A DNA stretch of 23,759 nt from DASPWV01 sp046727855 (GTDB taxonomy: Bacteria; Acidobacteriota; Vicinamibacteria; Vicinamibacterales; UBA2999), in assembly GCA_046727855.1 (NCBI GenBank), contig JBKPDL010000084.1, forward strand, positions 1-23,759, written 5' to 3'. The translations under genes were made by a program, and so were the position numbers. Shown here in pieces: positions 16,711 through 23,705 of the stretch; positions within the stretch are counted from its first letter, which is position 1; each line of letters begins with the position of its first letter. Under the pieces are notes generated by a model. That model worked only from the letters and a program-made list of their open reading frames with translations, had not been told where the DNA came from and searched no databases.

Positions 16711-18714
16711 GTGCTAAAGACGAAGAGTCGCGATGAGAGCCAAGAGCGCGGCCGGCTGCTGCCGCCAAAAGTCGCAAGGAGCCCCGTTGTGAAGCTTGCC
16801 AGCCCAATGGTGTCGCGCATGCTGGACGACGCGGCGCGCGATCCGGAAGCGTTCTGGGCGCGCGCCGCGCAGAACGTCCCGTGGCTTCGCGGTTGGGACC
16901 GAGTGTTCGAGGATCGCGCGCCGACTTTCCGCTGGTTCGTGGGCGCCGAGACCAATCTCTCCTACAGCGCCCTCGACTACCACGTCGGCCGCGGACGGGG
17001 CGGCCAGGCGGCGCTCATGTATGTGAACGAGCGCGGCAACCGCGCGACCTTCACCTACGCACAGCTTCTGCACGGGGTCACGCAGGTCGCCGCCGCGTTG
17101 CGGGCGTTAGGCGTGCGCCGTGGCGACTGCATCACCGTCTACATGCCGACGTCGCCCGAAGCAATTGTGCTGATGCTCGCGTGCGTGCGCGTCGGCGCGA
17201 TCCATTCGGTTGTCTTCGCGGGTTTTGGTGCGCAGGCGCTGAGCGATCGCATCCAGGCCAGCGGATCCCGGTTCGTGTTCACGGCGGACGTCACCTACCG
17301 CAAGGGCAAGGTGGTGCCGCTCAAGCCGATTGTCGACGAAGCCGTCCAGAACGGGGGCGAGTCGGTCGAACGGGTGGTCGTGTGGCGGCGAGACCCGGAG
17401 CAGCCGACGCCGGCACAAGCCCGCGACATGACGTGGAAAGCGTTTCTCACCGGCGGCGCCACGCACGACGGGGGCTATGTCGCGCTGGAAGCCAACGAGC
17501 CTGCGTTCATTCTCGCCACCTCGGGCACTACGGCGAAGCCGAAGCTGGCCATTCACACCCACGGCGCCTACCAGGTCTACATAGTCAGCATGGGCCGCTG
17601 GTGCTTCGGTCTCCGTGCGAGCGACGTCTGGTGGGCAACGTCGGACATCGGGTGGATCGTCGGCCACTCCTACATGGTCTATGCGCCGCTGCTGACGGGG
17701 GCCACCACCGTCGTGTTTGAGGGCGCGCTGGATCATCCGCACGCGGAGGCGAACTGGCGCGTCGTCGTGGAGGAGTTCGGGGCGACCGGGATCTTCACAT
17801 CGCCGACGGCGGTTCGCGCCCTGATGAAGTACGGTGACGGCCCGCTTCGCAGCGTCGATCACGCGCGCCTCGAGCGGGTCGTGTGCGCGGGCGAGGTCCT
17901 GAACCCGGCGGCGTGGGATTGGCTGCAGAATACGATTCTCCAGAACCGGATTCCGGTCATCGATCATATGTGGCAGACGGAGACCGGTGGGCCGGTCTTC
18001 GGCAACCCGTACGGCATCTGCCTGATGCCTGTGAAACCCGGCTCCGCGGGCATTCCGCTTCCAGGGATCGAGGCGGCGGTGATGACGCCGGACGGCCGGC
18101 CGTGTGCGCCCGGCGAGAAGGGGATCATGGTCATTAAGCGCCCGTTCCCAGGGCTCACGCCGGCGCTGTGGGGAGAACCGGAGCGATACGGCCGCGATTA
18201 TTGGCAGCGAATCCCGAACGTGTACTACACGGGGGACTCCGCGCACATCGACGAAGACGGCTACGTCTGGTTCGCTGGCCGCGCCGACGAGATCATCAAG
18301 GTTGCCGGCCACCGCATCGGCACGATCGAGGTCGAATCGGCATTTCTGAAACATCCGGCCGTTGCGGAATGCGGCGTGATCGGCCGGCCGGACGAAACGC
18401 GCGGCGAGGTCATCGCGGCATTCGTGCTCCTCAAGAACAATTACGTCCCCTCGGCGGAGCTGCGGCAGGCGCTCCTGCAAGTCGTGCGGCACGAGCTGGG
18501 GCCGATCGCCGTCATCGGCGACCTCAATTTCGTGACGATGCTGCCCAAGACGCGGAGCGGAAAGATCATGCGGCGCGTGTTGAGGGCGGTGATCCTCGAT
18601 CGGGATCCCGGCGACATCACCACGATCGAAGACGAAGGCTCGGTGGACGAGGCGCGACAGGCGTGGCGGCAGATCAAAGCCGAGCTGTTGCCGCCCACGG
18701 CCGGCGTACCCTGA
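16711..18714 (+). CDS. acs: Acetyl/propionyl-CoA synthetase family (AMP-forming)
   Basis: A 667-residue enzyme of the Acs/PrpE clade, which makes short-chain acyl-CoA from acid, ATP and CoA. It matches through ADPEAFW-like DPEAFWARAA at the N-terminus, VYMPTSPEAIVLMLACVRVG, HSVVFAGFGAQALSDRI, WWATSDIGWIVGHSYMVYAP and FEGALDHPHAEANW. W421 in WQTETGG closes the acyl pocket and favours acetate or propionate. The C-terminal catalytic lysine is K618 in PKTRSGKIMRR. The ATP P-loop is unusual: TSGTTAKPKLA (270-280) has alanine and leucine where the family has glycines, while K278 is kept. The start is GTG 16711 with GGACGGAG two to ten bases upstream; an internal ATG is less likely. It probably acts on the acid brought in by the symporter, and is not fully separable from 3-hydroxypropionyl-CoA synthetases. 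Confidence 0.88.
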   Translation: MLKTKSRDESQERGRLLPPKVARSPVVKLASPMVSRMLDDAARDPEAFWARAAQNVPWLRGWDRVFEDRAPTFRWFVGAETNLSYSALDYHVGRGRGGQAALMYVNERGNRATFTYAQLLHGVTQVAAALRALGVRRGDCITVYMPTSPEAIVLMLACVRVGAIHSVVFAGFGAQALSDRIQASGSRFVFTADVTYRKGKVVPLKPIVDEAVQNGGESVERVVVWRRDPEQPTPAQARDMTWKAFLTGGATHDGGYVALEANEPAFILATSGTTAKPKLAIHTHGAYQVYIVSMGRWCFGLRASDVWWATSDIGWIVGHSYMVYAPLLTGATTVVFEGALDHPHAEANWRVVVEEFGATGIFTSPTAVRALMKYGDGPLRSVDHARLERVVCAGEVLNPAAWDWLQNTILQNRIPVIDHMWQTETGGPVFGNPYGICLMPVKPGSAGIPLPGIEAAVMTPDGRPCAPGEKGIMVIKRPFPGLTPALWGEPERYGRDYWQRIPNVYYTGDSAHIDEDGYVWFAGRADEIIKVAGHRIGTIEVESAFLKHPAVAECGVIGRPDETRGEVIAAFVLLKNNYVPSAELRQALLQVVRHELGPIAVIGDLNFVTMLPKTRSGKIMRRVLRAVILDRDPGDITTIEDEGSVDEARQAWRQIKAELLPPTAGVP

Positions 18715-18879
18715 TGATTTGAGAGACCATCACCCCCGTAGGCATGCCGGCTACGTCGACCCTCCACATTTGGGGGCGGCGCACGGGCGTCTTGTGACTG
18801 GTTCATCGGGGGGCACTCGTGTACGCTGCGCCGCGTTCGCGGTCGGTAAGTCGATCACGTACCACTCGTGGGAGGACTC

Positions 18880-20148
18880 ATGTCTGATCTGTTCAATCTC
18901 GGCGAGAGGCCACGGCTCGGCGAGGTGCCGCGTCGGATGCACGCATATGCCGTGCGGCAGGACCGGTTCGGACCGCCGCGCAGTGCGTGGCGCCGCGAGA
19001 TTCTGCCGACGCCGTCCATCGGCCCCGACGAGGTGCTCGTCTACGTGATGGCATCGGGCATCAACTACAACAACGTCTGGGCGGCGCTCGGAACGCCTGT
19101 GGACGTCATTGCCGACCGGCAGCGGCTTGGAGAGCCTGAGGATTTCCACGCGGGTGGCAGCGACTGCTCCGGCATCGTCTGGGCCGTCGGTGACAAAGTC
19201 AGAAACGTCGCCGTTGGCGACGAAGTCATCGTACACAGCGGCTGGTGGCGGCCGGACGACCCGTGGGTCTTGTCCGGCAAGGATCCGATGCTGGCCGAGA
19301 GCACTCGGATCTGGGGCTACCAGACCAACTACGGCAGCTACTGCCAGTTCGCGCGCGCGCAGGCCCACCAATGCGTGCCGAAACCGGCGCGACTGACGTG
19401 GGAGGAAGCCGGCTGCTTCCTGCTCTGCGCGTCGACTGCCTATCGAATGTTGATGGGGTGGGCGGGCAATACGATCGAGCCGGGCGATCCGGTGCTCGTG
19501 TGGGGCGGCGCCGGCGGGCTTGGCAGCATGGCCCTCGGCATCACGCGCGCGTTCGGCGGGCGCGCGATCGCGGTGATCTCCGACGAGGCGAAGCGTGCGT
19601 TCTGCCTGGCTCACGGCGCGGTAGGCGTCCTCAATCGCACCAACTTCACGCATTGGGGCCCGATGCCGGATACGAAGAACGCCGGCGCGTATGGGGAGTG
19701 GGCCAAGGGGGCGCGCGCGTTCGGCAAAGCGATCTGGGATGCGCTCGGCGAGAAAATCAGTCCGCGCATCGTCTTCGAGCATCCCGGCGAGTTCACCCTC
19801 CCGACGTCGATCTTCGTCTGCGCCACGGGCGGGATGGTGGTCATCTGCGCCGGCACCACCGGTTACAACGTCACCATGGATCTCCGCTACCACTGGATGC
19901 GGCAGAAGCGGTTTCAGGGGAGCCACCTGTCGAACGACGAGCAGGCCGCGGCGGTGACGGCGCTGGTCGCCGGCGGCCGGATGGACCCGTGCTTGTCGCA
20001 CGCGTATCAATTCGACGAGCTACCGGAGTGTCATCAGTTGATGCTCGAGAACAAACACCCTTACGGAAACATGGCGGTCCTGGTCAACGCCGTTCAAACC
20101 GGCATGGGCGCGTCACCGGCCGCGCAGGCGGAAGTTGTGCGCAACTAG
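18880..20148 (+). CDS. ccr: Crotonyl-CoA carboxylase/reductase-like (enoyl-CoA carboxylase/reductase) MDR enzyme
   Basis: A 422-residue medium-chain dehydrogenase/reductase of the Ccr clade, recognised from ASGINYNNVWAALG, GGSDCSGIVWAVGDKV, RIWGYQTNYGSYCQFARAQA, TWEEAGCFLLCASTAYRML, the NADPH-binding VLVWGGAGGLGSMALGITRA, RIVFEHPGEFTLPTSIFVC and RYHWMRQKRFQGSHLSN. Ccr reductively carboxylates crotonyl-CoA to ethylmalonyl-CoA with NADPH. The CO2 pocket described for the Kitasatospora enzyme uses Asn81, Phe170, Glu171 and His365. Here the Asn motif and His349 are kept, but Phe-Glu aligns with Tyr147-Gln148. Related MDR enzymes without carboxylation reduce acryloyl-CoA, so reductase-only activity is possible. 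ATG 18880 is chosen, with GGAGGA at 18871-18876. It follows the synthetase by 165 bases. Confidence 0.85.
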   Translation: MSDLFNLGERPRLGEVPRRMHAYAVRQDRFGPPRSAWRREILPTPSIGPDEVLVYVMASGINYNNVWAALGTPVDVIADRQRLGEPEDFHAGGSDCSGIVWAVGDKVRNVAVGDEVIVHSGWWRPDDPWVLSGKDPMLAESTRIWGYQTNYGSYCQFARAQAHQCVPKPARLTWEEAGCFLLCASTAYRMLMGWAGNTIEPGDPVLVWGGAGGLGSMALGITRAFGGRAIAVISDEAKRAFCLAHGAVGVLNRTNFTHWGPMPDTKNAGAYGEWAKGARAFGKAIWDALGEKISPRIVFEHPGEFTLPTSIFVCATGGMVVICAGTTGYNVTMDLRYHWMRQKRFQGSHLSNDEQAAAVTALVAGGRMDPCLSHAYQFDELPECHQLMLENKHPYGNMAVLVNAVQTGMGASPAAQAEVVRN

Positions 20149-20578
20149 CGCAGGAAGAGGGCGTATGGTTCGTGTGCTCGTCGGCGGCATGGGCGCTCCG
20201 GGCGATTGAGGATCCGAGCGCGATCGACGCGTTGCTGGTTCGCACGGACTACCACCCGGCCTGCCGACTGCCGACAATGAAGCCGGGTGGCGGGAAGCGC
20301 TCGCGAAACTTGCGGCGCTCGTCGAAGCAGGCTGAGCGCTGTAACGGCTTCGGAGACAGAACGAGTCGTCAGGTTATCGGCCAGAAGATACGAGCGCCGC
20401 GCTTGAGGGAGATGCGCTGATAAACGGACGCACCCAGCATCGTGCCAGCAGAAGAAGCGCTGACCAGAGAGCCACTTCGGCGAAGCGCTGACGTGGTGAT
20501 ACTCGTGATCCCTCCTCTGCGGGGATTCTAGGGCCTACGGAAGGATACAAGCCGCGGAGGTCGTGTCAGAATCACCGG
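20149..20578. other. 430-base gap with decayed coding traces
   Basis: No intact gene is visible. Right after the Ccr stop, AGGAAGAGGG precedes an ATG at 20165 that opens only a 14-codon frame. From about 20205 the DNA encodes AIEDPSAIDALLVRTDY and, one frame away, NEAGWREALAKLAALVEAG ending in TGA at 20333-20335. The two pieces read as one frameshifted C-terminal fragment, loosely like the ALLVRTDF...AW start of DUF6924 proteins. Further on, GAAGCGCTGAC occurs twice (20454-20464 and 20482-20492). GGAGGT at 20556-20561 lies 17 bases before the next ATG, too far for an ideal ribosome binding site. Confidence 0.4.
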
Positions 20579-21202
20579 ATGAACTACTACTACACGCGTC
20601 GGCCGGTCACGCTTTCAACCCTGGCCGCAATCGTGGCCTTCAGCGCCAGCCTTGCCGCCGTCAAGTTCACTTCGACGTGGGCGGCCCCGGATGCGCGTTC
20701 GATCAGCTTCAAGGGCCAGAAGGTTGTGGCGCTGCTCATCAGCGACGATACTTCACTCCGCATGTCCGCCGAAGAAGCCCTGGCGCGCGAGTTGTCGGCA
20801 CGTGGCATGCTGGGCGTGGCCGCCTATCGCTTGATCCCTCGTGAGGAGCTGAAGGATGCGGAGCGTGCCAAGGCCTGGTTCGAACGTGAAGCCGTCGCCG
20901 GTGTCGTGACGCTTCGGCCGGTCAGCCAGAGCAAGGTGAAGCGCTATGGGCCCGACATCTGGGCCACGCCGACCTACTCCACCCTCTGGGGCTACTACCC
21001 GTACGGATGGACCACGGTCTACGTCGCCGGACCGGTCCCGACGGACACGGTCATCGTCGTCGAATCGCTGATCTACAAGGTGTCCACGGGCAAGCTGGTG
21101 TGGGGTGGCGTCAGCGAAACGTCCAATCCCGACAGCCTGCAGATACTGGTTGCCGAAATCGTGAAGGAGGCCGCGGAGAAGATTCAGAAGCAGTTCCGAT
21201 GA
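20579..21202 (+). CDS. Membrane-anchored or exported protein of unknown function
   Basis: A 207-residue protein with one N-terminal hydrophobic segment (TLSTLAAIVAFSASLAAV, ~11-28) that serves as a signal peptide or anchor, preceded by RRP. The body, KVVALLISDDTSLRMSAEEA through AREL, RGMLGVAAYRLIPREEL and AVAGVVTLRPV, then VIVVESLIYKVSTGKLVWGG and LVAEIVKEAAEKIQKQ, has the strand-helix order of periplasmic LpoB/GNA1162/CsgG-N-like domains: a conserved first strand, an early helix containing the EALARELxxRG motif, and a closing amphipathic helix. A tyrosine/tryptophan-rich insert (LWGYYPYGWTTVY) lies between them. There is no lipobox cysteine, so it is not a lipoprotein. The fold link is tentative; no function is assigned. 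Confidence 0.65.
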   Translation: MNYYYTRRPVTLSTLAAIVAFSASLAAVKFTSTWAAPDARSISFKGQKVVALLISDDTSLRMSAEEALARELSARGMLGVAAYRLIPREELKDAERAKAWFEREAVAGVVTLRPVSQSKVKRYGPDIWATPTYSTLWGYYPYGWTTVYVAGPVPTDTVIVVESLIYKVSTGKLVWGGVSETSNPDSLQILVAEIVKEAAEKIQKQFR

Positions 21203-21258
21203 CGCTGACGGCCTCGGCTGTCCGTTAAAAGAGGTACATTGATGAACGAGAGGTGTAG

Positions 21259-21540
21259 ATGCCCAGAAGTGGGATCACGCAACTGACGCCTGACCGGCTC
21301 CGCGAGCTGGCGCGGACCGGGGCCGAAGTCACGCTAAAGCGTCTGCGCGCCGAAATTATCGCCATCGAGCGAACCTTCCCAGAACTCGCGTTGTCCCGAC
21401 GGCGGCGGGCTGTCCGTCGCGCGGTTAAAGAAGCAACGCGTCGCACGCGCCGAATGTCGGCGGCGGCCCGTAAGGCGCTTTCTGAACGGATGAAGCGGTA
21501 CTGGGCGGAACGGCGGAAGGCTCAGGCGAAGGTGAAGTAG
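21259..21540 (+). CDS. Small basic protein, possible nucleic-acid binding
   Basis: A 93-residue, strongly basic protein. The first ~40 residues form a helix with acidic and basic faces (LTPDRLRELARTGAEVTLKR). A run of arginines follows (SRRRRAVRRAVKEATRRTRR), and the tail is MSAAARKALSERMKRYWAER then RKAQAKVK. The pattern MSAAARKxxSExxKxxWAxRR recurs in many short bacterial proteins of unknown function, sometimes as a tail on DNA-binding proteins. Binding to DNA or RNA is plausible from the charge but unproven. GAGAGGTG lies a few bases upstream of ATG 21259. It converges with the membrane-protein gene, whose end is 86 bases away. Confidence 0.65.
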   Translation: MPRSGITQLTPDRLRELARTGAEVTLKRLRAEIIAIERTFPELALSRRRRAVRRAVKEATRRTRRMSAAARKALSERMKRYWAERRKAQAKVK

Positions 21541-21626
21541 GTCCGGCCGCTGAACACTCGGCTTGGGCGGCTCCCAATTGGGACGCGTTCAGACGCGAAG
21601 TCAGCGCCGTTTCTCCGCGATTGCGT

Positions 21627-22637
21627 CTACGCCGATTGGCGTCTCCAAAGACCGCCGAGGGAGCGGCGATGTGGAACAATGCCGGCTCCGTACTCGTTCG
21701 CGAAGATGCGGGTGACTGCCGCACCGAAGAAGAACACCTGGGCCGAGTAGTACACCCACATGAGGAACGCCAACACGCTGGCCGCTGTGCCGTAGACCGA
21801 CGCGCCGCCAGCAGTTCCCAGGAAGATCGACAGCGCCATCGTCCCCGCGGTGAATAGGAGGGCGGTCACCAGCGCCCCGACGAAAGCGTCGCCTCGGGCA
21901 ACGTGCGCATCAGGGACGGTTTTGTACATGAGCGTGAACATCAGCGTGGTCAGCCCGAAGCTCACCGTGAAGTTGATGATCTGCAGCACTGGTGCGGGTA
22001 GGGGCAGCCAGCCCTGAAAATGGGTGGCTACCACGGTGACGGTCGTATTCACGACGAGTGACGCCAGCACGAGAAGTCCAGCTCCGACCACGATCAGGAA
22101 GGCATACAATCTCTCCTTCGCCATCGCGCGCACCGACGCGATGAACCCCGTTGTCGCCGGCGGTTGTTGAAGCCGCCACAGCACGTTCAATGAGTGGCGG
22201 AGCGCGTCGACCAGGAGCGATGCGCCGAGAAACAGCGTGAGCAAGCCAAACGCCGTGCTGACGATCCCGCCTGCCGGTGTCGCGGCCTGCTTCAACATCA
22301 GCTCCGCCGCTTCCGCACCTTGAGGGCTCAGCAGCCGCTCGAGCCAAGGCGCGACTTGGCCCCTGGCGGCTGCCTGGCCCATGAACAATCCGACAATGCC
22401 AGTCACGACGATGAGGACGGGGGCGACGGAGAACAACGTAAAGTACGCGAGCGCGGCCCCGAGACGCGCCGCGTCAGCGGACGACCAGTCCGCGTAGGCG
22501 CTCGACAGCAGGGATAGAACCTGGCGAGGTCGCATTGCGCGGAGCGCGTGGAACTGGCGCCGCACACCGTACGCGTGCTGTCTTTCGATCGCGGGTGACG
22601 ATTCCCCGTGGACCAATGTGTCGTCTGCATTCGACAT
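21627..22637 (-). CDS. YihY/BrkB family integral membrane protein
   Basis: A 336-residue protein with the YihY (formerly RNase BN) pattern. An N-terminal amphipathic part (QVLSLLSSAYADWSSADAARL) leads into AALAYFTLFSVAPVLIVVTG, then PAGGIVSTAFGLLTLFLGAS, the signature SLNVLWR, and further segments FIVVGAG-like LYAFLIVVGAGLLVLASLVV, INFTVSFGLTTLMFTLMYK, ALVTALLFTAGTMALSIFLG and VYGTAASVLAFLMWVYYSAQ, ending VFFFGAAVTRIFANEYG. Six membrane segments are expected. The family role is unclear (proposed transporter; not a ribonuclease). The start at 22635-22637 is decided by a perfect GGAGGTGAA on the minus strand (22642-22650); an upstream start at 22688 is rejected. It lies 119 bases downstream of the DUF899 gene on the same strand. 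Confidence 0.9.
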   Translation of the reverse strand: MSNADDTLVHGESSPAIERQHAYGVRRQFHALRAMRPRQVLSLLSSAYADWSSADAARLGAALAYFTLFSVAPVLIVVTGIVGLFMGQAAARGQVAPWLERLLSPQGAEAAELMLKQAATPAGGIVSTAFGLLTLFLGASLLVDALRHSLNVLWRLQQPPATTGFIASVRAMAKERLYAFLIVVGAGLLVLASLVVNTTVTVVATHFQGWLPLPAPVLQIINFTVSFGLTTLMFTLMYKTVPDAHVARGDAFVGALVTALLFTAGTMALSIFLGTAGGASVYGTAASVLAFLMWVYYSAQVFFFGAAVTRIFANEYGAGIVPHRRSLGGLWRRQSA

Positions 22638-22756
22638 GGCGTTCACCTCCGAACGCAGTTCGCGCCGACGATGTGAATGCCGGTCCACCCATGATGGTCA
22701 CGATTCATCCGCCGTATGCAAGCTCGACACGTCGCCTCCGGGTTGAGGTTATGTGT

Positions 22757-23455
22757 TTAGGTGCGGTACTCATCGTGACGGCGCCACCACTGATAGGGCG
22801 GTGTCTGCGGCCAGCCTTTGGGCGAATCCTCCCACGTCTCCTGTCGCCCGAATGGCGTCAAATCGAGGAACGTCCAGGTGCTTCCCAGGGCCTCGACGCC
22901 GCGTCTGGTCGTGAAGTACGTGCGAAACACGCGTTTCCCGTCGCGCAGGAAGACGCTGAGGCCGAAGGTCTCGCCTTTGTTGGTTGTGAGACCGAAGTCG
23001 ACGTTGAAGTCGCTGCCAGCAGAAGAGAACCATGGCACAGTCCAGCCCATACGTCTCTTGTACCGTTGGATGTTTTTCAGAGGTGCGCGGGACACCAGCG
23101 CGAACGAGGTATCGCGCGCATGGAGATGGGCGAGATGACCGATCTGGTCGACAAAGAACGAGCAGCCAGGGCAGCCTGCCTTCGGCCAACCGTCGACGCC
23201 GGGTGCGAACATGAAGTGGTAGAGGATCAGCTGACGACGGCCTTCAAACAGATCGAACAGGCGAGCCTGGCCGTCCGGCCCTTCGAAGACATAGTCCTTC
23301 TCAATCTCGACCATCGGCTGCTTGCGGCGCTCTGCGGCCAGCGCATCTCGCGAACGCGTCGCCGCCTTTTCCTTCGCCATAAGGCGTTCGTGAGCCGCTT
23401 GCCACTTCGCAGGCGACACAATTGTCGGAAGTGCCTTGGTGCGCTTTGTTCGCAT
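22757..23455 (-). CDS. DUF899 thioredoxin-fold protein
   Basis: A 232-residue protein of the DUF899 family, predicted thiol-disulfide oxidoreductases. The N-terminal helix-rich part (SPAKWQAAHERLMAKEKAAT, RDALAAERRKQPMVEIEK) is typical. YVFEGPDGQARLFDLFEGRRQ leads into LILYHFMFAP and the CxxC-like GCPGCSFFVDQIGHLAHLHA, the expected redox site. VSRAPLKNIQRYKRRMGWTV and PWFSSAGSDFNVDFG complete the thioredoxin-like domain. The end, PYQWWRRHDEY, is characteristic of the family. The chosen start is ATG 23453-23455 with AAAGG upstream at a somewhat long spacing; a longer frame from 23524 adds 23 unsupported residues. The gene is monocistronic or precedes the YihY gene. The substrate is unknown. 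Confidence 0.88.
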   Translation of the reverse strand: MRTKRTKALPTIVSPAKWQAAHERLMAKEKAATRSRDALAAERRKQPMVEIEKDYVFEGPDGQARLFDLFEGRRQLILYHFMFAPGVDGWPKAGCPGCSFFVDQIGHLAHLHARDTSFALVSRAPLKNIQRYKRRMGWTVPWFSSAGSDFNVDFGLTTNKGETFGLSVFLRDGKRVFRTYFTTRRGVEALGSTWTFLDLTPFGRQETWEDSPKGWPQTPPYQWWRRHDEYRT

Positions 23456-23550
23456 GGCGGAAATTACCTTTCTGCGGGCAAGCCCCCCATGTACTTCGCA
23501 GGGCCTGCTTTCGCTCAGTTTCAAAGCGAGCGCGTATTTCGGGTTAGACC

Positions 23551-23600
23551 GTTATGCGGCCACAGACGTGAATTTTGTACGCGTTGTGGACCCGCATAAC
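23551..23600. repeat. Long imperfect inverted repeat
   Basis: GTTATGCGG (23551-23559) pairs perfectly with CCGCATAAC (23592-23600), and immediately inside, CCACA (23560-23564) pairs with TGTGG (23585-23589). The two-base AC bulge is on the right arm, and the loop is 20 bases. The total is 14 base pairs, in the region upstream of the DUF899 gene. Confidence 0.6.
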
Positions 23601-23607
23601 GATCTAC

Positions 23608-23624
23608 GGCGCGCGGAGCGCGCC
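23608..23624. repeat. Short GC hairpin
   Basis: GGCGCG (23608-23613) and CGCGCC (23619-23624) form a perfect 6-bp stem around CGGAG, 8 bases after the previous inverted repeat. Confidence 0.5.
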
Positions 23625-23638
23625 CAGCCAACAACAAG

Positions 23639-23705
23639 AACTAGCCAAGTGCCGCGGAGTTAGCCGGATATCAAGGGCAGGGCCTGGCAGGGCCCTTGGC
23701 TAGTT
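23639..23705. repeat. 11-bp inverted repeat with a competing inner hairpin
   Basis: AACTAGCCAAG (23639-23649) and CTTGGCTAGTT (23695-23705) are perfect reverse complements. Inside, CAAGGGC (23672-23678) pairs with GCCCTTG (23692-23698), sharing bases 23695-23698 with the outer right arm, so the two hairpins exclude each other. GGCAGGGCC is also repeated directly twice within the loop. Confidence 0.55.

Noticed and set aside
17107..20010. Long minus-strand open frames opposite the synthetase and Ccr genes
   Set aside because: They mirror third-position GC bias of real genes on the plus strand and show no family motifs.
23541..23600. Possible integron attC site (GTTAGAC at 23543-23549 next to the inverted repeat)
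   Set aside because: GTTAGAC fits the GTTRRRY core, but the adjacent repeat begins with GTT and ends with AAC, the reverse of an attC, and no matching RYYYAAC partner lies at the right distance.
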